Below, piece by piece: positions 1-5,467 of a stretch of 5,467 nt of DNA. The DNA is from Actinomycetota bacterium (GTDB taxonomy: Bacteria > Actinomycetota > Acidimicrobiia > Acidimicrobiales > JAHWLA01). Position 1 is the first letter of the stretch, and every line of letters starts with the position of its first letter. A program made the position numbers and the translations under genes. Location: contig JAHWLA010000186.1 in the NCBI GenBank assembly GCA_019347595.1, forward strand, positions 1-5,467. Reading direction: 5' to 3'. The notes under the pieces were generated by a model that saw nothing but the letters and a program-made list of their open reading frames with translations, had not been told where the DNA came from and ran no database searches.

Positions 1-117
1 TACCCGGTTGTCACGGTTGTGCTCGCCCGCCTCGTGCTCACCGAACGCCTGGTGCGCACGCAGGTGTACGGCCTGGCATTGGCGCTGGCCGGCGTGCTGC
101 TCATCGCCGGCGGTTGA
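1..117 (+). CDS. C-terminal end of an EamA/DMT-family membrane transporter (5' truncated)
   Basis: Frame 1 is open from the window edge to a TGA at 115-117 and gives 38 residues. They start YPVVTVVLARLVLTERLVRT and continue as a hydrophobic segment (YGLALALAGVLLIAGG) that ends the protein. The pattern of a Pro-containing helix, then an L-x-E-R-L turn, a short polar stretch and a last Gly/Ala/Leu-rich helix is the usual end of drug/metabolite transporter (EamA, RhaT-like) proteins, where helices 9 and 10 flank a conserved G/T-E-x-L turn. Such proteins have ten membrane helices and export or import small metabolites. The substrate cannot be read from this fragment. The start codon and about 250 residues lie upstream of the window. 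The next gene begins 34 nt after the stop and probably has its own promoter. The family call rests on a short stretch, so it is likely but not certain. Confidence 0.7.
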   Translation, partial: YPVVTVVLARLVLTERLVRTQVYGLALALAGVLLIAGG

Positions 118-144
118 GTGCCGACCGGCGCAAACGGGCATACT
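114..144 (+). promoter_or_regulatory. Candidate promoter of the secreted protease-like gene (leaderless)
   Basis: CATACT at 139-144 resembles a -10 hexamer (TATACT-like) and ends 7 nt before the ATG at 152, so transcription would begin at or next to the A of the start codon. TTGAGT at 114-119 is a possible -35 (TTGA matches the consensus) with a long 19-nt spacer. It overlaps the stop codon of the upstream transporter. No Shine-Dalgarno-like sequence precedes the ATG, which fits a leaderless mRNA. The call rests on motif and spacing only. Confidence 0.45.
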
Positions 145-151
145 TGGCTCC

Positions 152-1090
152 ATGAGATCCCCACGGCGAACCCTCGTCGCGCTGCTCGTTGCGGCGCTTC
201 TCGGCCTGCTCGCATCCCCTTCGGCGGGGGCGCCTTCGCGCCACGACGGCGTCCGCGCCGTGCCCATCGAGACGGTAGGCCCGGCCTGGTACGACAAGGC
301 GTTCCACGAGCGCGTCCTGGCGGCGGGCGCCGACGGCGTGCGCGTGCCGGAGGGCGCGACCGGCCCCGGCGGCATCGCCCTGCCCACGGCAGTCGGCCTC
401 GCCTACCCGGGCATCCGGCCGGGCCAGTGGCTCATCAGCCTGGACGACGACGGCATCGGGTTCGCCTGGTGCACGGCCAACTACGTGTTCAAGAAGCGGG
501 CCACCTTCGGACTCGGGACGGCGGGCCACTGCGCCGCCCGCGATGCGCTCGGCGGCTACGCCGACGTGACCGCCTACGTGGTCCCGCCACCCACCTCGGG
601 CAAGCTGCCCGGCATCTACCACATCGGCAAGTTCGCGCTCTCCCGCGACAACGGCGTGGGCGACGACTTCGCCATGGTCGCCATCTATCGCGAGCTCAAC
701 TCGTGGGTGAACCCCACCATGCCGGTGTGGGGCGGCCCCACGAGCATCAAGACCGACACCCTGCCCACCGTCGTCGAGCACTTCGGGCATGGCACCGCGG
801 TGGGCACCGGAGGCACGCCGCGAGCCGGTGTGGCGCCCATCTGGGACGCCCGCGGCGGTGACGCCTTCGCCTGGTACGGCGTGGGCGCCCCCGGCGACTC
901 GGGCAGCGCGGTGAACACCGTCCTCCAGCAGGCGGGCGGCAACTTCACTCACATCATCATCTACGACGGGACGCGCAACGACATCGTGGGCGAGATCCTC
1001 CCCGGCATGCTGACCGGCACCACGATCACCCGGATCCTGAAGATCGCCAAGGGCTGGACGCTCCAGTTCGGCTCGCCTGTGCCGCTGTAG
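152..1090 (+). CDS. Secreted trypsin-like (S1-type) serine protease-like protein
   Basis: The 312-residue product has an export signal: basic MRSPRR, then a Leu/Ala-rich core (residues 7-20) and a small-residue region SPSAGA with probable cleavage near residues 25-27. The paired arginines could suit Tat, but the motif is weak. The mature part carries a chymotrypsin-fold triad in the usual order: His126 in LGTAGHC, Asp172 in DDFAMV and Ser250 in APGDSGSAV. Cys107 and Cys127 are placed like the disulfide that braces the catalytic His in trypsin-like enzymes. It is therefore probably an active extracellular or cell-wall endopeptidase; substrate and specificity are not readable. The Ser motif lies about 60 residues from the C-terminus and no extra domain is visible. 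The ATG at 152 was chosen because the signal peptide starts there and a -10 element ends 7 nt upstream; the frame is open back to position 8, but that stretch overlaps the transporter in another frame. Flanking genes give no functional clue. Confidence 0.8.
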   Translation: MRSPRRTLVALLVAALLGLLASPSAGAPSRHDGVRAVPIETVGPAWYDKAFHERVLAAGADGVRVPEGATGPGGIALPTAVGLAYPGIRPGQWLISLDDDGIGFAWCTANYVFKKRATFGLGTAGHCAARDALGGYADVTAYVVPPPTSGKLPGIYHIGKFALSRDNGVGDDFAMVAIYRELNSWVNPTMPVWGGPTSIKTDTLPTVVEHFGHGTAVGTGGTPRAGVAPIWDARGGDAFAWYGVGAPGDSGSAVNTVLQQAGGNFTHIIIYDGTRNDIVGEILPGMLTGTTITRILKIAKGWTLQFGSPVPL

Positions 1091-1101
1091 CGGTCGGTCG
1101 C

Positions 1102-1115
1102 TTTCGCCTGCGAAA
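1102..1115. repeat. 14-bp palindrome upstream of the mutase gene
   Basis: TTTCGC (1102-1107) and GCGAAA (1110-1115) are perfect inverted copies around a CT centre. The element sits 11 nt after the protease stop and 12 nt before the putative -10 of the mutase gene, where a repressor or activator could bind. A 6-bp stem with a 2-nt centre is a poor RNA hairpin (more realistically 5 bp with a 4-nt loop), so a DNA-binding site is more likely than a terminator. Its right half overlaps the left arm of the larger inverted repeat. Confidence 0.35.
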
Positions 1116-1140
1116 CGTCCTCGGCCGTAACCTGAGCGCT

Positions 1141-1157
<17 letters not shown>
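1111..1157. repeat. Long inverted repeat spanning the -10 and start codon of the mutase gene
   Basis: The left arm 1114-1129 (AACGTCCTCGGCCGTA) and right arm 1140-1155 (TATGGCCGAGGACGTT) are reverse complements at 15 of 16 positions. The single exception (G1127/T1142) would be a G-U pair in RNA. The loop is 10 nt (1130-1139). Allowing one bulged A near 1113-1115 extends pairing by CGA/TCG to 1111-1157. The right arm contains the ATG (1141) and codons 2-5 of the mutase; the left arm runs to the first two bases of the putative -10. Transcripts reading through from the protease gene would hide the mutase AUG in this stem, while an mRNA starting at 1140-1141 would lack the left arm. It may also serve as a protein-binding operator or a terminator-like structure without a U-tract. 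Confidence 0.7.
1128..1133 (+). promoter_or_regulatory. Candidate -10 element of the mutase gene (leaderless)
   Basis: TAACCT at 1128-1133 fits the TANNNT -10 pattern of high-GC actinobacteria and ends exactly 7 nt before the ATG at 1141, so the predicted RNA start is at or next to the start codon. There is no Shine-Dalgarno sequence in the preceding 20 nt. No convincing -35 hexamer is seen at 16-19 nt spacing. The hexamer overlaps the left arm and loop of the inverted repeat. Confidence 0.5.
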
Positions 1158-2723
<1,566 letters not shown>

Positions 2724-2724
<1 letters not shown>

Positions 2725-2751
2725 AAACCCGGTAGAAACCGGCAAGGAAAC
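2724..2751 (+). promoter_or_regulatory. Distal cluster of GAAAC half-sites (possible GlnR boxes)
   Basis: GAAAC occurs at 2724-2728, 2735-2739 and 2747-2751. The first two are six nt apart (11-bp period) inside a tandem TAGAAACC repeat (2722-2729 and 2733-2740); the third is seven nt further on. Actinobacterial GlnR boxes are described as gTnAc-n6-GaAAc, or more loosely AC-n9-AC. Here the AC pairs at 2727 and 2738 fit that spacing and the third is off by one. The cluster overlaps the mutase stop codon and lies about 63-90 nt upstream of the predicted reductase transcript start. The assignment is an inference from spacing and from the nitrogen-related genes downstream. Confidence 0.35.
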
Positions 2752-2763
2752 GGTGTTGCCGCG

Positions 2764-2790
2764 GTAACGGCGCCCGAACCGAGCGGAAAC
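2764..2790 (+). promoter_or_regulatory. Proximal GlnR-like operator upstream of the nitrite reductase operon
   Basis: Three half-sites lie at exact 11-bp spacing: GTAAC (2764-2768), CGAAC (2775-2779) and GAAAC (2786-2790), each separated by six nt. The outer two match the gTnAc and GaAAc half-sites of the actinobacterial nitrogen regulator GlnR and the middle one matches partly; all three satisfy AC-n9-AC. The cluster covers about -50 to -24 relative to the predicted start at 2814, over the place where a -35 would be. That fits an activator that replaces -35 contacts. Nitrite reductase genes are known GlnR targets in Streptomyces and mycobacteria. No glnR gene is in the window. Confidence 0.45.
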
Positions 2791-2800
2791 GGCGGTGTCC

Positions 2801-2806
2801 TAGAAC
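2801..2806 (+). promoter_or_regulatory. Candidate -10 element of the nitrite reductase operon (leaderless)
   Basis: TAGAAC at 2801-2806 resembles the TAGNNT-type -10 of high-GC actinobacteria, although the last base is C. It ends exactly 7 nt before the ATG at 2814, the same spacing as in front of the protease-like and mutase genes. No Shine-Dalgarno sequence is present and no -35 is recognisable. This spacing favours ATG 2814 over the in-frame GTG at 2808. Confidence 0.45.
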
Positions 2807-2813
2807 GGTGGAC

Positions 2814-4448
2814 ATGGCCGTCGACATCCCCGCCGCCAAGCGCGCCGGACTCCCCGTGGACCTCGCCCGCCTCGCCTCCGACGGCGACGGCTGGGTCACG
2901 CCCGAGGAGCGCTACGCCCTCAAGACGTGGGGCGTGTGCGCCCAGTTGCAGGACCACGTCTTCATGGTGAGGGTGCGTGTGCCCGGCGGTGTCCTCACCA
3001 CCGAACAAGCCCGAGGGCTGGCCCGGCTCGCTCGGCGCGACGGGCCCGATTGGCTCCACCTCACGACGCGGCAGAACGTGGAGTTCCACTGGGTCGAGGA
3101 CCGCCGCGTGCCGCGGCTGCTGGAGGACATCGCCCGCTACGGCCTCTCCACCCGTTCGGCGTGCGGGCACACCTTGCGCAACGTGATCTGCTCGGAGGAC
3201 GCGGGCGTCGGGCTCGACGAGCCCTTCGACTGCTTCCCCGACGCCCGAGCGGTGAGCGACGCCATCGTGGCTCGCTCGGGCACGCTCAACTGCGAGCTGC
3301 CGTCGCGGGTCAACATCAGCTTCGGCGGCTCTCCCCGGTGCCGCGAGGACGCGCTGATCAACGACGCGGGGTTCGTGTCCGTGGTGCGCGACGGCGAGCC
3401 GGGCTACGAGCTGTGGGCAGGCGGCAGCCTGGGCAAGTCGCCCTCGTTGAGCGTGCCGTTGGCCGACTTCGTCGCTCGCGCCGACGTGCAGGCGGCGGCC
3501 GAAGCACTCATCGACGTGTTCTGCGCCCACGGCGACTTCGAGCACCCGGCCAAGGGGCGCATGAAGTTCGTCGTCGCGAGGCTGGGCGCGGCGGCCTTCC
3601 GCGCTGCCTGGGACCAGGCGTTCGCCGAGGCCCGAGCGCGTGAGCATCCCCCGTTGCCCGACGTCGGCGTAGTGGCCGACGAAACCCGCGCCGCCATCCT
3701 CGGCACGCGGCCGCCCGGCGGCTGGTCGGCCGGCGTCCGGCCTCAGCGCACATCGGGGTTCGCACTGGTCACCGTCGACATCCCCCTGGGTGACACGTGC
3801 GGGTCCGAGGTGGAGCTGTTGGCCGACCTGGCCGACCGGTACGCCGACGGTGCGCTGACGATCTCGCGGGATCAGGATGTGGTGCTGCGCAACGTGGCCC
3901 ACGAGCACATCCCCGCCATCCGCAGCGCGCTCCGCGAGCGGGGCGTGTTCCTGGTGGGCGAGGGCCATGTGGCCCGGGTACGGGCGTGCACCGGTTCGGC
4001 CGTGTGCGCCCTCGGGATCACGTCGGCGCCCGAGGCGGGCAAGGTCTTGCTGGAGCGGCCTGCCCTGGGGCGAAACTCGTCGCTGCGGGTCCATGTCTCC
4101 GGGTGTCCCAACAGCTGCGCCCAGCACCAGTCGGGCGACATCGGGTTGGCGGGCGGCAAGGTGCGCATCGCGGGCGAGACCCGCGACGGCTACCAGGTGT
4201 TCGTCGGCGCCGACCTCGCCGACGGGAAGGTGGGTGAGGTGGTCGGCCGCGTCGTCGGCGACAATGTCCCGGCTGCCATCGACGCCCTGGTCGGCGCCTG
4301 GGAGGCGATTCGCCACCCCGGTGAGACCATCGGTGTCACCGCCCGAAGGATCGGCCTGGACGCCATGAGCGCCCACGTCGAGGCCGCCCTGCGCGACGCA
4401 TGGGCGCCCGGTCCCGAACCCGAGCACGAGAACGCAAGGAGCCTGTGA
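2814..4448 (+). CDS. Siroheme/[4Fe-4S] nitrite/sulfite reductase, probably ferredoxin-type nitrite reductase
   Basis: The 544-residue protein has the duplicated architecture of assimilatory nitrite/sulfite reductases: ferredoxin-like half-domain 1 (about 43-105), haem-fold domain 1 (115-260), half-domain 2 (310-375) and haem-fold domain 2 (385-530). Cys392-x5-Cys398 (ACTGSAVCALG) and Cys431-x3-Cys435 (SGCPNSCAQH) bind the [4Fe-4S] cluster coupled to siroheme. The enzyme would carry out a six-electron reduction in the cytoplasm, nitrite to ammonium or sulfite to sulfide; no flavin domain is present, so ferredoxin is the likely donor. Arg55 (VRVPGG) and Arg122 (LRNVIC) match the anion-binding arginines of E. 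coli sulfite reductase. The next pair, K-x-K in sulfite reductases and K-x-N in plant nitrite reductase, is Arg165-Val-Asn167 here. Asn167, the FNT gene directly downstream and the GlnR-like boxes favour nitrite. ATG 2814 was chosen over GTG 2808 by promoter spacing; the difference is two residues. The stop overlaps the FNT start (TGATG). Family certain; substrate likely, not proved. Confidence 0.92.
   Translation: MAVDIPAAKRAGLPVDLARLASDGDGWVTPEERYALKTWGVCAQLQDHVFMVRVRVPGGVLTTEQARGLARLARRDGPDWLHLTTRQNVEFHWVEDRRVPRLLEDIARYGLSTRSACGHTLRNVICSEDAGVGLDEPFDCFPDARAVSDAIVARSGTLNCELPSRVNISFGGSPRCREDALINDAGFVSVVRDGEPGYELWAGGSLGKSPSLSVPLADFVARADVQAAAEALIDVFCAHGDFEHPAKGRMKFVVARLGAAAFRAAWDQAFAEARAREHPPLPDVGVVADETRAAILGTRPPGGWSAGVRPQRTSGFALVTVDIPLGDTCGSEVELLADLADRYADGALTISRDQDVVLRNVAHEHIPAIRSALRERGVFLVGEGHVARVRACTGSAVCALGITSAPEAGKVLLERPALGRNSSLRVHVSGCPNSCAQHQSGDIGLAGGKVRIAGETRDGYQVFVGADLADGKVGEVVGRVVGDNVPAAIDALVGAWEAIRHPGETIGVTARRIGLDAMSAHVEAALRDAWAPGPEPEHENARSL
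4436..4441 (+). promoter_or_regulatory. Ribosome binding site of the FNT channel gene
   Basis: AAGGAG at 4436-4441 lies 6 nt before the ATG at 4448, within the last codons of the reductase gene. It is the only strong Shine-Dalgarno sequence in the window. It fixes the start at 4448 rather than the in-frame ATG at 4400, and fits an internal operon gene that cannot be leaderless. Confidence 0.8.
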
Positions 4449-5269
4449 TGCCCATCCCCATCGGCGACGCCCTCGACGACAACGCCGCGCTGTCGACCGC
4501 CAAGGCCGGTCAAGCCCGGCGGCCGCTGCCCTACCTGCTGTCCTCCGCGCTGGCGGGCGCCTACGTCGGCGTCGCCGTCGTGCTCCTGCTGTCCGTTGGT
4601 GGGCCGCTCGTCGCGGCCGGTTCGCCGTTCGCCAAGCTCGTCATGGGAGCGGTGTTCGGCGTGGCGCTGACGCTCGTCGTGTTCGCGGGAGCCGAGCTGT
4701 TCACCGGGAACGTCATGGTGATGCTCCAGGGCCTGGTGGCCCGTCGGGTGCGGGGCGCCGAGCTGGCGTGGGTGTGGGCCGCCTCGCTGGTCGGCAATGT
4801 GGCGGGCTCGGTGGCGTTCGCCGCGCTGGTGCACGGGGGCGGCACGCTGTCGACCGGCCCGGGCGCGGCGCTGACGAAGTCGATCATCGACGGGAAGCAC
4901 TCGGCGACGGGGCCGCAGCTTTTCTGGCGGGCGGTGCTCTGCAACATGCTCGTGTGCCTGGCACTGTGGATGGCGGCCCGAGCCACGACCGACGGGGCCA
5001 AGCTGGTGGTGCTGTGGTGGGCCCTGCTGGCGTTCATCGCCTCGGGGTTCGAGCACTCGGTCGCCAACGTGACGATGTTCGCGTTGGGCGCACTCGGCGG
5101 CGTGGCGGACTGGGGGATGCTCGGGCGCAACCTGCTGTGGACGGTCCCCGGCAACGTCGTCGGGGGCGGGTTGGTGGTGGGCCTGGCCTACTCGTGGATC
5201 GGCGGCCGAATCGCCCGTCCGGCCGTTGCCGCATCGGCTGTCGAACCGGTCGACGCCGCCGCCGCCTGA
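4448..5269 (+). CDS. Formate/nitrite transporter (FNT) family channel, probably nitrite
   Basis: The 273-residue integral membrane protein belongs to the FocA/NirC family of pentameric anion channels of the cytoplasmic membrane. About six hydrophobic segments are visible (roughly residues 29-50, 63-80, 104-128, 160-178, 186-200 and 232-252), with re-entrant family motifs AGAELFTGNVMVM (80-92) and FEHSVANVTMF (201-211). By alignment from memory with E. coli FocA, Phe70, Leu74, Leu84-Phe85-Thr86, Phe196 and His203 fall at the FocA pore positions Phe75, Leu79, Leu89-Phe90-Thr91, Phe202 and His209, so the selectivity filter looks like the formate/nitrite type. CNMLVCLALW (165-174) and PGNVVGG (234-240) are further family marks. 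The length is normal for NirC/FocA, and the C-terminus is Ala-rich. The gene overlaps the reductase stop by one base and must be co-transcribed, so supplying nitrite to that enzyme is the natural role. Formate, or hydrosulfide export as for an FNT beside a sulfite reductase in Clostridioides, remain alternatives. Confidence 0.92.
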   Translation: MPIPIGDALDDNAALSTAKAGQARRPLPYLLSSALAGAYVGVAVVLLLSVGGPLVAAGSPFAKLVMGAVFGVALTLVVFAGAELFTGNVMVMLQGLVARRVRGAELAWVWAASLVGNVAGSVAFAALVHGGGTLSTGPGAALTKSIIDGKHSATGPQLFWRAVLCNMLVCLALWMAARATTDGAKLVVLWWALLAFIASGFEHSVANVTMFALGALGGVADWGMLGRNLLWTVPGNVVGGGLVVGLAYSWIGGRIARPAVAASAVEPVDAAAA

Positions 5270-5309
5270 CCCCGCCCTCCCCGTTCTCGTTACGAAACCC
5301 GCCCCCGCA

Positions 5310-5355
5310 ATTGGGGTGCGAAGTGGTCGCCAAAGCGACCCCATAGCACCCCAGT
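5310..5355 (+). terminator. Interrupted hairpin after the FNT gene, candidate terminator without a U-tract
   Basis: The outer stem is TGGGGTGC (5312-5319) with GCACCCCA (5346-5353), extendable by one U-G and one A-U pair to 5310/5355. The inner stem is GGTCGC (5325-5330) with GCGACC (5335-5340), closed by the loop CAAA. A symmetric 5x5 internal loop (GAAGT opposite CCATA) separates the stems. It begins 40 nt after the FNT stop, the normal place for an operon terminator. No T-run follows on either strand, so it may be a U-less terminator, an mRNA 3'-end stabiliser or another structured RNA. Confidence 0.5.
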
Positions 5356-5415
5356 CCCCACAAAAGTCACCAGAACAGGCCTGGGAAGGTCGTGTGGTGG
5401 AAATGGCGGGCCAAT

Positions 5416-5467
5416 CCCCCCCCCACTAAAAAGGACGAGCGACGAGTAAGGGAACTATGTGATTAAA
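5416..5467. other. C9 tract followed by A-rich non-coding end
   Basis: Nine consecutive C (5416-5424) are followed by ACTAAAAAGG and a short direct repeat, GACGAG at 5434-5439 and 5441-5446. The last 45 bases are visibly richer in A/T than the rest of the window, which suggests the start of a regulatory region or a new unit beyond the edge. No gene can be supported: the ATG at 5457 is followed directly by TGA, and a GTG at 5459 leaves only three codons. Confidence 0.4.

Noticed and set aside
8..151. N-terminal extension of the protease-like gene back to position 8
   Set aside because: It would overlap the transporter's end in another frame, gives a Cys/Arg/Ala-rich stretch without family features, and would put the signal peptide about 50 residues inside the protein.
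1112..1131. GAAAC (1112-1116) and GTAAC (1127-1131) as a GlnR site before the mutase gene
   Set aside because: The spacing is 15 bp rather than 11 and the order is reversed; both are better explained by the inverted repeat and the -10 element.
2808..2813. GTG at 2808 as the start of the reductase
   Set aside because: ATG at 2814 is preferred because it lies 7 nt from the -10-like hexamer, as for the two other first genes. The two-residue difference cannot be excluded by sequence alone.
5289..5298. GTTAC directly followed by GAAAC, resembling GlnR half-sites
   Set aside because: The half-sites abut with no 6-nt spacer, so the 11-bp period is lacking, and no promoter or gene start is evident just downstream.
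4190..5344. Minus-strand open frame (384 codons) over the FNT gene and its downstream region
   Set aside because: Low-complexity Arg/Gly/His/Gln translation opposite a clear membrane channel gene; no start signal and no motif.
5459..5467. GTG start of a following gene after AAGGGA (5448-5453)
   Set aside because: The spacing is acceptable, but only three codons remain in the window, so nothing supports a coding frame.
5270..5467. tRNA or small RNA gene in the terminal non-coding stretch
   Set aside because: No cloverleaf, T-loop (GTTCRA) or CCA-type end was found. Only the interrupted hairpin is structured, and it is listed separately.

Overview
The window comes from a high-GC (about 70% by eye) bacterium, most likely an actinobacterium. 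Codon third positions are overwhelmingly G or C. Three of the four genes whose starts are visible begin with an ATG placed exactly 7 nt after a -10-like hexamer and have no Shine-Dalgarno sequence, a leaderless arrangement that is common in Actinobacteria. The methylmalonyl-CoA mutase is the split, short type. An Acidimicrobiia-like lineage is a guess and cannot be proved from this sequence.

Layout, all genes on the + strand: (1) positions 1-117 are the last 38 codons of an EamA/DMT-type membrane transporter cut by the window edge. (2) 152-1090 is a secreted protein with a chymotrypsin-fold (S1-like) His-Asp-Ser triad. (3) 1141-2724 is a 527-residue methylmalonyl-CoA mutase catalytic subunit without a cobalamin-binding domain. 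Its start lies inside a 16-bp near-perfect inverted repeat. (4) 2814-4448 is a siroheme/[4Fe-4S] nitrite/sulfite reductase. (5) 4448-5269 is a formate/nitrite transporter (FNT) family channel, joined to the reductase by a TGATG stop/start overlap and having its own strong ribosome binding site. (6) 5270-5467 is non-coding as far as I can see, with one interrupted hairpin, a nine-C tract and a more A/T-rich end.

The reductase and FNT channel form a compact two-gene operon. The simplest reading is nitrite uptake followed by six-electron reduction to ammonium. The 89-bp gap before it contains repeated GAAAC/GTAAC half-sites at 11-bp spacing, which is the layout of actinobacterial GlnR (nitrogen regulator) boxes, followed by a -10 element with no recognisable -35. 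This suggests an activator-dependent nitrogen-assimilation promoter. The main caution is that two substrate-pocket positions differ from both sulfite reductases (K-x-K) and plant-type nitrite reductases (K-x-N), and that some FNT proteins carry hydrosulfide beside sulfite reductases.

The mutase appears to be its own transcription unit, needing a separately encoded cobalamin-binding subunit that is not in this window. The protease-like gene is also probably monocistronic. I see no mobile element, CRISPR array, tRNA or rRNA, and no strong evidence for an undescribed multi-gene system. The most interesting signals are regulatory: the inverted repeat over the mutase start, the GlnR-like box cluster and the three equally spaced leaderless promoters.
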